Source: Sinorhizobium psoraleae (GTDB taxonomy: Bacteria; Pseudomonadota; Alphaproteobacteria; Rhizobiales; Rhizobiaceae). Taken from it: a stretch of DNA of 64,000 bases. Position numbers and translations under genes: made by a program. Positions within the stretch are counted from its first letter, which is position 1. Each line of letters opens with the position of its first letter. Under the pieces are notes generated by a model. It worked only from the letters and a program-made list of their open reading frames with translations, made no database searches and was not told the origin of the DNA. The stretch covers positions 110,967 through 174,966 of the forward strand of contig NZ_JABEKV010000008.1 of the NCBI RefSeq assembly GCF_013283645.1, read 5' to 3'. Below, in pieces: positions 26,677 to 34,731 of the stretch.

Positions 26677-26903
26677 GGCTGCTCTCGACCCGGGCGTTCA
26701 CGACGGCCGGTCGGAAGGTCCGGATGCCCAGAACAAGAACCGCGCCGTTCCAGCTTGAGTCTGTAATCCTCGCTGATCATCTGCGTGAATGGCCTGGTCT
26801 TGCCAACGACGTCCATTCGCGCCACTCTCGGTCGCGCCTAGCCGGTCATCTTCTGGATGTCGGATGAAGGTCTAAACTCACAACCTGAAACGAAGGCCAA
26901 GCG

Positions 26904-27221
26904 ATGAGCATAAAGGACCGTCAGGAAGGCTTCGAAAAGAAGTTTGCGATGGACGAGGAGCTGAAGTTCAAGGCGATGGCGCGGCGTAACAAGCTGCTTG
27001 GCCTGTGGGCTGCTGAAAAGCTCGGTAAAACCGGAGCGGACGCCGACGCCTATGCGAAGGAGGTGGTCCGCGCGGACTTCGAAGAGGCAGGTGACAACGA
27101 TGTCTTCCGCAAGGTGCGCGCCGATTTCGACGCGGCTGGCGTCGCCCAGTCCGATCAACAGATTCGCGTCATCATGGACGAACTGCTGGCGACCGCCGTC
27201 GACCAAATCAGGGACACCTGA
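26904..27221 (+). CDS. DUF1476 / F1-ATPase inhibitor subunit zeta
   Basis: 105 residues matching the alphaproteobacterial zeta protein: MSIKDRQEGFEKKFAMDEEL, then KFKAMARRNKLLGLWAAEKL, and a C-terminal helical part with FRKVRADFDAAGVAQSD. In Paracoccus the N-terminal helix inhibits ATP hydrolysis by F1. The N-terminal inhibitory segment and the four-helix body are both present, so this copy looks functional. It is usually monocistronic and housekeeping; it is out of place here between a decayed region and a catabolic cluster, and may be an extra copy. Confidence 0.92.
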   Translation: MSIKDRQEGFEKKFAMDEELKFKAMARRNKLLGLWAAEKLGKTGADADAYAKEVVRADFEEAGDNDVFRKVRADFDAAGVAQSDQQIRVIMDELLATAVDQIRDT

Positions 27222-27331
27222 CTACCACTGAGTTCTGACAGAAAACCGCCGACTGCGATCTCGGACTGGGACGTCATTGGATCTTGCTCATTTCGTGTGG
27301 TGATCGGTGATCGACAACATGGACCGGCTCA

Positions 27332-28180
27332 TCACACGGACCACATGCGACGCAAACGATCGGCATCCGCGATGATGAGCCCAGAGGCGCGCAAGGCTTC
27401 AGAACTCGCCGCGACAAGGGCCGCGTTGTCAGATGCAAGCGAACCATCCGGCAGCCAGAGATTGTTCTCGAAGCCGACCCGGACATGTCCGCCGAATAAA
27501 GCGCCGGCCGTCACGCAAGCGGCCTCCCGGGGGCCGAAGGCGCAAACGCTCCAGTGTGCAAAACGCGGCATGCCGGGCGCCAGAAACGCCAAAAGATCCG
27601 AGGGCATCGCGCGTTGCTCGACGGCATAGCGGCCGAGCACGAAGAGGACGGGTAGGTGCTCGAACGGGATCAGGCCGCGCGCCGTTAGCGCTGCGAGTAA
27701 AGCCGCTTCCTCCGGCGTGTAGAGGATGATCTGCGGTACAATCCTTTCGCTGCGAAGCCACTCCAAAAACTGGGCAAATCCAGTCTCATGGCTTTCATCC
27801 GGCAGTAGCTCTCTCAGCGCAATTGACACCGCCTCCGGCCTCACCTTGCGCACCACCTCCATCTGCTCTGCCGGCCGGTAGATGCCGAGCGCCTCGCTGG
27901 TGATTTGAATGACGAGCTCGTCGTCTACCGCCGCACGGATTGCGGCGATCGCCGCCCGGTAAACCCCAGCATCCAGCAGATGCCTGCCATCCCTGTCGCG
28001 CACGTGGATGTGGATCATGCAAGCGCCGGACTCGAGGCAGGCCGTAGCATCCGCCGCGAGTTCATCAGGTGTCAACGGCAGGGCCGGATGGTCTGCCTTG
28101 GAGCGGCGGCCTCCATTGGGCGCGACGGCGATAGCGATTGGCGTAGGACCGCTCTGGGTGGTCGGATCAGATGTGGTCAT
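27332..28180 (-). CDS. beta-keto acid cleavage enzyme (BKACE, Kce-like)
   Basis: 282-residue TIM-barrel enzyme of the former DUF849 family. It has the N-terminal IAIAVAPNGGRRSKADHPAL, the zinc-binding HIHVRD (His57, His59), QITSEALGIY, and the C-terminal CAFGPREAACVTAGALFGGH with VRVGFENN. The family condenses a beta-keto acid with acetyl-CoA, releasing acetoacetate and a new acyl-CoA, as in lysine fermentation (5-amino-3-oxohexanoate). It is divergent from a class III transaminase by 130 bp. Substrate not known. Confidence 0.92.
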   Translation of the reverse strand: MTTSDPTTQSGPTPIAIAVAPNGGRRSKADHPALPLTPDELAADATACLESGACMIHIHVRDRDGRHLLDAGVYRAAIAAIRAAVDDELVIQITSEALGIYRPAEQMEVVRKVRPEAVSIALRELLPDESHETGFAQFLEWLRSERIVPQIILYTPEEAALLAALTARGLIPFEHLPVLFVLGRYAVEQRAMPSDLLAFLAPGMPRFAHWSVCAFGPREAACVTAGALFGGHVRVGFENNLWLPDGSLASDNAALVAASSEALRASGLIIADADRLRRMWSV

Positions 28181-28310
28181 GCGCGCAATTCATTTGTTTC
28201 TATGATCGGCGATAGTGTAACATATGTTGCATGCCCGGCGCCACGGGGACGTTGTTGCCTCCTGCCAGGCGGAAGTTCGGCTTTGTAACACCATTGACCC
28301 GAGGGGCGTC

Positions 28311-29636
28311 ATGACACGAATCCTGCACCGCCAGATCCATGCGAAACTGCCGACGGCGGACGGTGGGCACGGCGTCTATCTTGTCGACACGGCCGGGCGG
28401 TCCTATATCGACGCATCCGGCGGCGCGGCGGTGTCTTGCCTCGGGCACGGCCATCCGGACGTGATCGCCGCTCTGCACACGCAGGCCGATAGACTTGCCT
28501 ATGCCCATACGAGTTTCTTCACCAACGCGCCCGCCGAGGCACTGGCCGACCAGCTGATCGAAAGCGCGCCGGCAGGCATCAGCCACGCCTATTTTGTATC
28601 GGGCGGTTCGGAGGCGATCGAGGCAGCACTGAAGATGGCGCGGCAATATTACCTTGAAACTGGCCAGCCAGGACGGCGCAACATCATCGCCCGGCGACAG
28701 AGCTATCATGGGAACACGCTTGGGGCGCTCGCGGCTGGGGGCAATGAAATGCGCCGAACGCAATTTCATCCGCTGCTCATCGAAACGCACCATATCGACC
28801 CTTGCTTCGCATACCGCTTCCAGGAGCCCGGCGAAACAGACGAAGCCTATGCGGTCCGCGCCGCGCAAGCGCTCGAAGACAAGGTCCTCGAACTTGGACC
28901 CGAAACGGTAATGGCATTCATCGCGGAGCCGGTGGTCGGCGCCACTGCCGGCGCCGTACCTTCGCTTGCGGATTATTTCCAGCGCATCCGCGCCATCTGC
29001 GACCGCTACGGCATCCTTCTGATTCTCGATGAGGTTATGTGCGGCATGGGTCGAACCGGCACGCTTCACGCGAGCGCGCAAGACGGCATCGTTCCCGATT
29101 TGATGACGATAGCCAAGGGGCTTGGCGGCGGCTATCAGCCGATCGGCGCGGTGCTGCTCAACCAGCGGATTTTCGACGCTTTCGCCAACGGCTCGGGCCA
29201 GTTCCAGCATGGCCACACCTACATCTGCCATCCGATGGCGTGTGCCGCGGCACTTGCCGTGCAGGAGGTGATTGCGCGCGACAATCTGCTGGCCAACGTC
29301 AGGACAATGGGTGCGTATCTCTCGCGGCGGCTGGACGAGCGATTCGGCAATCATCCGCACGTCGGCGACATTCGCGGACGCGGTCTGTTCATGGGCGTCG
29401 AACTGGTCGAGGGTCGTTCGACCAAGGCGCCGTTCGAACCTGACCTCAAACTTCACGCACGGGTGAAGCGTGAAGCAATGGCGCGCGATTTGCTGGTCTA
29501 CCCGGGCGGCGGCACCATTGACGGCGTACGCGGCGATCACGTCCTGATCGCGCCGCCCTTCATCATCGATGCGGCGACGGTCAACACGGTTGTCGAGCGG
29601 CTGGGCGAAGCAATTGATGCGGCTATTGCCGATTAA
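28311..29636 (+). CDS. class III PLP-dependent aminotransferase
   Basis: 441 residues of fold type I, subgroup II (omega-amino acid:pyruvate or similar). Visible are VDTAGRSYIDASGGAAVSCL, the phosphate-binding GGSEAIEAALKMARQY, SYHGNTLGALA, ILDEVMCGMGRTG and the PLP lysine in DLMTIAKGLGGGYQP. The start at 28311 (MTRILHR) has GAGGGG upstream. Facing the BKACE gene it probably makes a keto acid that BKACE then cleaves; a beta-amino acid is the simplest substrate. It ends 6 bp before the convergent regulator gene. Confidence 0.93.
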   Translation: MTRILHRQIHAKLPTADGGHGVYLVDTAGRSYIDASGGAAVSCLGHGHPDVIAALHTQADRLAYAHTSFFTNAPAEALADQLIESAPAGISHAYFVSGGSEAIEAALKMARQYYLETGQPGRRNIIARRQSYHGNTLGALAAGGNEMRRTQFHPLLIETHHIDPCFAYRFQEPGETDEAYAVRAAQALEDKVLELGPETVMAFIAEPVVGATAGAVPSLADYFQRIRAICDRYGILLILDEVMCGMGRTGTLHASAQDGIVPDLMTIAKGLGGGYQPIGAVLLNQRIFDAFANGSGQFQHGHTYICHPMACAAALAVQEVIARDNLLANVRTMGAYLSRRLDERFGNHPHVGDIRGRGLFMGVELVEGRSTKAPFEPDLKLHARVKREAMARDLLVYPGGGTIDGVRGDHVLIAPPFIIDAATVNTVVERLGEAIDAAIAD

Positions 29637-29642
29637 CGCGCG

Positions 29643-30515
29643 TCATTCCGGCAGATAGGCCCCCAGGCCCTGGAGCTCCAGTTCGGTAGCCCGAACCCGG
29701 GCCGCCGCGGCGGGGCCGCTGCGCGCAAGCATCGTCGCTGCCAATGCCTCGACGATCGCCAGTGCCGCGGCAACCGATGGGAAGAACGATGGACTGTCAG
29801 TCGAAAAGCGCAGAGTGACCTCGGCGTGCCGCGCGATCGGGGCGGCGATGCTGTCGGCTATCGCGATCATCGGGACGCCGTGCCGCTGCGCGGTCTCCAC
29901 GACAGGCCCGAGTTCGCGAGAATATGGCGCGAAGCCGATAACGACGACCGCGTCCTTCCTGTCCAGCGCCGCGAGTTCCGCCTCCAATGAACCGCCGTCG
30001 CTGCCCAGCAGCGTGGCGTCGCGTCGGAACATCCGGCAGAGATAGACAAGTGCGTGAGCCGGAGCGCGGCAACTCCGGAAGCCGGCCACGCGGACATGCT
30101 GTGCCCGTTCCAGGATCGCGCAAGCTCTCGCAATCTCCTTGCCGTCGTTGGCGACTTCGGCTGCCGCGAAGTTAGCCGCGTTGGTCCGAAGCGATTCGAC
30201 GAAGATTGCTTCCGGACCGCGCAAAACCAGCGCATCGGCCTTGGCTGCGAAAGGAGCGTTGCCGGAACGAAGCCGGTTCTCAAAGGGTTTGCGAAACGCC
30301 GCCCAGTCGGTGAAGCCGAGGCGCCGAGCCAGCCGGACAAAGGTCGTCGGCGTCACCTCCGAGCGCGACGCCAGCACGCGCATCGATACCAATGCGACCT
30401 CATCGGGATGGTCTACGAGAAACCGGGCCGCCTTGCGCAATTCCGAGCTCAAATCAGGAATCTCGGTCAAGATGCGCGCCTGCACCGCATCATAATTCAT
30501 GTCCGGCCCGTCCAT
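29643..30515 (-). CDS. MurR/RpiR-family transcriptional regulator
   Basis: About 290 residues: an N-terminal RpiR HTH (ALVSMRVLASRSEVTPTTFV, RLARRLGFTDWAAFR) and a SIS domain (VRVAGFRSCRAPAHALVYL, RKDAVVVIGFAPYSREL) that usually senses a phosphosugar or related ligand. The start is uncertain between 30515 (MDGPDMNYD) and 30500 (MNYDAVQ). It is divergent from the TAXI binding-protein gene and convergent with the transaminase, so it most likely controls this amine/keto-acid uptake and breakdown set. Confidence 0.92.
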   Translation of the reverse strand: MDGPDMNYDAVQARILTEIPDLSSELRKAARFLVDHPDEVALVSMRVLASRSEVTPTTFVRLARRLGFTDWAAFRKPFENRLRSGNAPFAAKADALVLRGPEAIFVESLRTNAANFAAAEVANDGKEIARACAILERAQHVRVAGFRSCRAPAHALVYLCRMFRRDATLLGSDGGSLEAELAALDRKDAVVVIGFAPYSRELGPVVETAQRHGVPMIAIADSIAAPIARHAEVTLRFSTDSPSFFPSVAAALAIVEALAATMLARSGPAAAARVRATELELQGLGAYLPE

Positions 30516-30632
30516 GTAACAAGTATTCCTCTTGCTTGATGAAGCGCAACGATCGTAGCATGCATCGACGTGCCTCAGACACAAAAACTCGGGACGGCTG
30601 CAATGGCACACACGGGATCAAGGGAGAAATAG

Positions 30633-31616
30633 ATGAAACATGAACGGATTACCCTGCGCGGAGCGCAGATCGCCGCTCTTTCGGCTGCGCTGCTGTTTGC
30701 AGGCAGCGCCGTGGCGCAACAGAAGTTCGTGACCATCGGGACTGGCGGCGTCACCGGCGTTTACTACGCCGCCGGCGGCGCTATCTGCCGGCTCTTGAAC
30801 AAAGACCGGAAAACGCACGGAATCCGCTGCTCAGTGGAATCGACCGGCGGATCGGCGTTCAACGTCAACACCATCAAGGAGGGCGAACTCGACTTCGGCA
30901 TGGCGCAGTCCGATGTCCAGTACAACGCCTTCAAGGGTGAGGAATCCTTCAAGGAGGGCGGCGCGCACGCCGACCTCCGGGCGGTCTTCTCGATTCATCC
31001 GGAGCCGTTTACGGTGCTCGCTCATCCGAATGCCGGGGTGACAAAGTTCGAAGACTTCAAAGGCAAGCGCTTCAACGTCGGCAATCCGGGATCGGGCACG
31101 CGCGCTTCCATGGAGCGTCTCCTCGGCACGATGGGCTGGACGCTTGCCGATTTTTCGCTTGCATCGGAACTCAAGGCCGACGAGCACGGCCCGGCACTTT
31201 GCGACGGCAAGATCGACGGTTTTTTCTACGGTGTCGGCCATCCTTCCGCCAATATCCAGGATCCGACGACCACCTGTAGCGCAAAGCTGGTGTCGCTGAC
31301 CGGCGAAGCGGTCGACAAGCTGGTCGCCGAAAATCCCTATTACGCACGGGCGACCATCCCGGGTGGCCTCTACAACAACAACCCGGAGGATACGGAAACC
31401 TTTGGTGTTCTGGCGACATTGGTCACGTCGGCCAATGTTCCGGAGGAAAGCGTCTACCAGCTCACCAAGTCGGTGTTCGAGAACTTTGATGAGTTCAAGT
31501 CGCTGCATCCGGCTTTTGCCAATCTCGACCCGGCCAAGATGATCAAGGACGGTCTCTCGGCGCCACTGCATCCTGGCGCGGAAAAGTATTACAAGGAGAG
31601 GGGCTGGCTGAAATAA
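30633..31616 (+). CDS. TAXI-family TRAP transporter solute-binding protein
   Basis: 327 residues with a signal peptide (MKHERITLRGAQIAALSAAL, cleavage after SAVAQ). The mature N-terminus KFVTIGTGGVTGVYYAAGGA is the TAXI hallmark, followed by CSVESTGGSAFNVNTIKEGE and the FNVGNPGSGTRASMERLL segment. Two cysteine pairs (CRLLNK, RCSVE) are present. It delivers an organic acid or amino acid to the fused permease downstream; TAXI proteins are best known for glutamate and related acids. GGGAG precedes the ATG. Confidence 0.94.
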   Translation: MKHERITLRGAQIAALSAALLFAGSAVAQQKFVTIGTGGVTGVYYAAGGAICRLLNKDRKTHGIRCSVESTGGSAFNVNTIKEGELDFGMAQSDVQYNAFKGEESFKEGGAHADLRAVFSIHPEPFTVLAHPNAGVTKFEDFKGKRFNVGNPGSGTRASMERLLGTMGWTLADFSLASELKADEHGPALCDGKIDGFFYGVGHPSANIQDPTTTCSAKLVSLTGEAVDKLVAENPYYARATIPGGLYNNNPEDTETFGVLATLVTSANVPEESVYQLTKSVFENFDEFKSLHPAFANLDPAKMIKDGLSAPLHPGAEKYYKERGWLK

Positions 31617-31638
31617 GCACCGGTATATTCTCGCGGCG

Positions 31639-31668
31639 GCCGGCGGTTTCCACGGTGTCCCCGCCGGC
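31639..31668 (+). terminator. hairpin between TAXI binding protein and permease
   Basis: GCCGGCGG pairs perfectly with CCGCCGGC around a 14-base loop, 23 bp after the TAXI stop and about 50 bp before the permease. Such a GC hairpin without U-run fits differential expression of binding protein and permease. Confidence 0.5.
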
Positions 31669-31719
31669 GAATAAAAGTGGGAGGGTGTCACGAGCGACGT
31701 TCAAGAACGGCAGGTCGAT

Positions 31720-34278
31720 GTGGACCTGGAGCAAATGGTCGCCGAGGCGGATACCGGTGGGCGCAACGCTAAAGGGGTGACGGGGCAGATATTGCTCTGG
31801 ACCGCTGTCGCCTGGTCGCTGTTCCAGCTCTGGTACGCGTCTCCCCTGCCATTTGTCTTTGGCTTCGGTGTCCTCAACGATACCGAAGCGCGCGCCATCC
31901 ACCTCGGGTTTGCGCTGTTCCTGGCCTTTCTCGCCTATCCCGCTCTGAAAAGGTCCCCTCGCGAACGGGTGCCATTCACTGATTGGGCGCTTGCGGTGCT
32001 GGGCGCCTTCGCCGGCGCATACCTGTTTCTCTTCTATGACGTGCTTTCCGGGCGGCCCGGCCAGCCGACCACACTCGACCTCGTCACCGGCACGGCCGGC
32101 ATCCTGCTCCTGCTTGAGGCCACCCGCCGCGCGCTCGGCCTGCCGATGGTGTTCGTCGCGGGCACCTTCATCTTCTACACGTTCGCCGGCCAATACATGC
32201 CGGACGTCATCCAGCACCGCGGCGCATCGCTGGTGAAATTCATCAATCATCAGTGGCTGACGACGGAAGGCGTGTTCGGCATTGCGCTCGGGGTCTCGAC
32301 GAGCTTCGTTTTTCTCTTCGTCCTGTTCGGAACGTTGCTTGAAAAGGCCGGCGCCGGCAATTGGATGATGCAGATTTCCATCGCGTTGCTCGGACACCTG
32401 CGCGGCGGCCCGGCCAAGGTGGCCGTGATTTCCTCGGCCTTGAATGGCGTCGTCTCCGGCTCGTCGGTATCGAACGTCGTCTCCGGCGGTATCTTCACCA
32501 TTCCTCTGATGAAGCGCACCGGGCTTTCCGGCGTAAGGGCCGGCGCGATCGAAGCAACGGCCTCGATAAACGGTCAGATCATGCCGCCGGTAATGGGCGC
32601 CGCCGCATTTCTGATGGTCGAATATGTCGGCATTCCTTATGCGGAGATCGTCAAGCACGCGCTGCTGCCGGCTGTCTTTTCCTACATCGCCCTTCTTTAC
32701 ATGGTGCATCTGGAGGCGGTGAAGCTGAACATGCAGCCGATCCCGCGGCGCCCGACTCCGAGGCGCGAGCGATGGCTCCGCATCGGTCTCGGGCTTTCCG
32801 GGAGCGTACTCGCGGTCTGCCTCCTCTACTACGGGATCGTCGCCGTTAAGGCGGCATTCGGCGAGACTTCGCCCCTTGTGCTCGCGATCGCGGGCGTGGC
32901 GCTCTACGTCGGGACGATCTGGTATTCGGCCCGCTACCCGGATCTCGAGCTCGACGATCCAAACGCACCGATCCTCGAACTGCCGCGGGCATGGGATGTG
33001 ACGCGAACCGGGCTCGATTTTCTCATTCCCATTGCCGTCCTGCTCTGGTGTCTGATGGTCGAGCAGCTGTCGCCCGGACTTTCGGCCTTCTGGGCCACGC
33101 TGACGATCATCGGCATCGTCGCCACTCGCAAGCCGTTGATGGCTATTTTCCGGAAGAAGCATTTTGCAAGTTCGGTGCGCGCGGCAGCGTGGGACCTGAC
33201 CGACGGCCTGGCGCTCGGTGCGCGCAGTATGATCGGCATCGCAGTTGCCACTGCCACGGCCGGTATCGTCGTCGGAACGATCACGCTCACGGGTCTCGGC
33301 CTCATGATGACCGAACTCGTCGAGTTCATCTCGGGCGGCAACGTCATTTTGATGCTTATTCTCATCGCAGCGATCAGTCTGGTGCTCGGTATGGGCATAC
33401 CGACGACCGCCAACTACATCCTGGTGGCTACCCTAATGGCGCCCGTGGTCGTCGAACTCGGCGCTCAGGCAGGGCTCGCCATTCCGCTAATCGCGGTGCA
33501 CCTCTTCGTTTTCTATTTCGGGATCATGGCGGACATCACGCCGCCCGTCGGACTCGCCGCCTTCGCGGCGGCGGCGATATCCAAGGAAGATCCGATTGCC
33601 ACGGGCTTCCAGGGCGCGTTCTATTCGCTGCGCACGGCCATCCTGCCCTTTGTTTTCGTATTCAATCCAGCGATCCTGCTGATCGGCGTCGAAACCTGGG
33701 CACATACGATCTGGGTCGCTGGCATCTCCCTTGCCGCCATCCTCATCTTCTCCGCCGCGACGATGAACTGGTTCGTGACAAAAAGCCGGCTTTGGGAAAG
33801 CGCAGTCCTGCTGCTTGCCTGCTTTACGCTATTCCGCCCGGACTGGTGGCTGAACCAGATCTCGCCGCCCTACGAGGAGTTGCCGGCCTCAGAATTCCTG
33901 AGAGCCGTCGAAGAGGCTCCGGCGAAGGGCCGGATCAACTTCGTGGTCCAAGGGTTTGACCTGATGGGGGACGAGGTTCACAAAACTGTAAACGTTCCAC
34001 TCGGCGAACCGGGCGAGTCGCAGCAGCGGTTGCGGTCGATCGGGCTCACCGTCACACCTGCGGGCGACAACTTGATGATCAGCAATGTCGCCTTCGGCTC
34101 CTATGCCAAGCGCATCGGTCTCGAGGTCGGATACGACGTGGTCGCAGTGCTGAAAAGAGCCCAGCAGCCATCAAGCGTTATCCCGGTAAGCATTGCGCTG
34201 GTCCTGACCGCCGGCATTGCCGGCCTGCAGTTCGCTCGAAGAAGGCCAGTCCAGGTGACAACGGCCGAGCGACCGTGA
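31720..34278 (+). CDS. TRAP transporter, fused 4TM/12TM permease with DUF3394 domain
   Basis: 852 residues. The N-terminal part (about 20-230) is the DctQ-like membrane domain, then the DctM-like large subunit with GVVSGSSVSNVVSGGIFTIP and SLVLGMGIPTTANYILVATL, and GIMADITPPVGLAAFAAAAI. The C-terminal 180 residues, after the last helix block, match DUF3394 (KGRINFVVQGFDLMGDEV, SYAKRIGLEVGYDVVAVL). The listed start is GTG at 31720. A GGAGG lies 30 bp upstream directly before an in-frame ACG AGC GAC, so translation may really begin there or at a mutated start codon. Confidence 0.93.
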   Translation: MDLEQMVAEADTGGRNAKGVTGQILLWTAVAWSLFQLWYASPLPFVFGFGVLNDTEARAIHLGFALFLAFLAYPALKRSPRERVPFTDWALAVLGAFAGAYLFLFYDVLSGRPGQPTTLDLVTGTAGILLLLEATRRALGLPMVFVAGTFIFYTFAGQYMPDVIQHRGASLVKFINHQWLTTEGVFGIALGVSTSFVFLFVLFGTLLEKAGAGNWMMQISIALLGHLRGGPAKVAVISSALNGVVSGSSVSNVVSGGIFTIPLMKRTGLSGVRAGAIEATASINGQIMPPVMGAAAFLMVEYVGIPYAEIVKHALLPAVFSYIALLYMVHLEAVKLNMQPIPRRPTPRRERWLRIGLGLSGSVLAVCLLYYGIVAVKAAFGETSPLVLAIAGVALYVGTIWYSARYPDLELDDPNAPILELPRAWDVTRTGLDFLIPIAVLLWCLMVEQLSPGLSAFWATLTIIGIVATRKPLMAIFRKKHFASSVRAAAWDLTDGLALGARSMIGIAVATATAGIVVGTITLTGLGLMMTELVEFISGGNVILMLILIAAISLVLGMGIPTTANYILVATLMAPVVVELGAQAGLAIPLIAVHLFVFYFGIMADITPPVGLAAFAAAAISKEDPIATGFQGAFYSLRTAILPFVFVFNPAILLIGVETWAHTIWVAGISLAAILIFSAATMNWFVTKSRLWESAVLLLACFTLFRPDWWLNQISPPYEELPASEFLRAVEEAPAKGRINFVVQGFDLMGDEVHKTVNVPLGEPGESQQRLRSIGLTVTPAGDNLMISNVAFGSYAKRIGLEVGYDVVAVLKRAQQPSSVIPVSIALVLTAGIAGLQFARRRPVQVTTAERP

Positions 34279-34299
34279 CGGAAGGCAAGCATGTCGGAC

Positions 34300-34731
34300 A
34301 GTGACAGCGATCTCGTCCGCGAGCGTCAAGCCCTCGGGAGGTGCCGGCAGGAGGTCCGAGCCGCCGCCGGATACGAGCGCGATGACCAGGTCGTCCGCAG
34401 TCAGACCCGAGACCGCCTCCAGCAGCCGCCTCGAGGCAACGAGACCCGCCTCGTCCGGTAACGGGTGCGACGCCTCGATGATCTCGATCCTCTCGCAGGC
34501 GACGCCGAAGCCGTATCGCGTGACGACGACGTCAACGGACCGTCCCAATGGCTCTCCAGCGCCTTTGCCATCTGCGCCGACCCCTTGCCAGCACCAATCA
34601 CGACGGTGCGGCCCCTTAGGGCGCGGCGGCAGATTGGCGGCGATCACCTTTGCCGGATCGCCAGCGGCGACGGCGGCATCAAAAAGCGAGGTCAGAAACC
34701 GGCGGCGCTCGTCAGGGGCAACGTGTCTCAC
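34300..34731 (-). pseudogene. glycerate 2-kinase (GckA/TtuD, MOFRL family), truncated and frameshifted
   Basis: The N-terminal third of a rhizobial glycerate kinase: MRHVAPDERRRFLTSLFDAA, KVIAANLPPRPKG, then in a shifted frame VIGAGKGSAQMAKALESHWD, then back in frame VVVTRYGFGVACERIEIIEA, and ALVSGGGSDLLPAPPEGLTL. A one-base gain (near 34613) and a one-base loss (near 34543) cancel each other. Homology stops near 34300, where the TRAP gene ends, so about 290 codons are missing. The GTG start overlaps the TGA of the fusion gene by 4 bp, showing that they were co-translated. Confidence 0.87.

Noticed and set aside
26457..26867. 136-residue open frame on the plus strand
   Set aside because: No recognisable domain, no ribosome site, and it overlaps the better supported small frame at 26560 in another register.
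28200..29540. 446-residue open frame on the minus strand
   Set aside because: Antisense to the class III transaminase, whose PLP motifs are intact.
31543..33162. 539-residue open frame on the minus strand
   Set aside because: Antisense to the TRAP permease; charged low-complexity composition and no family match.
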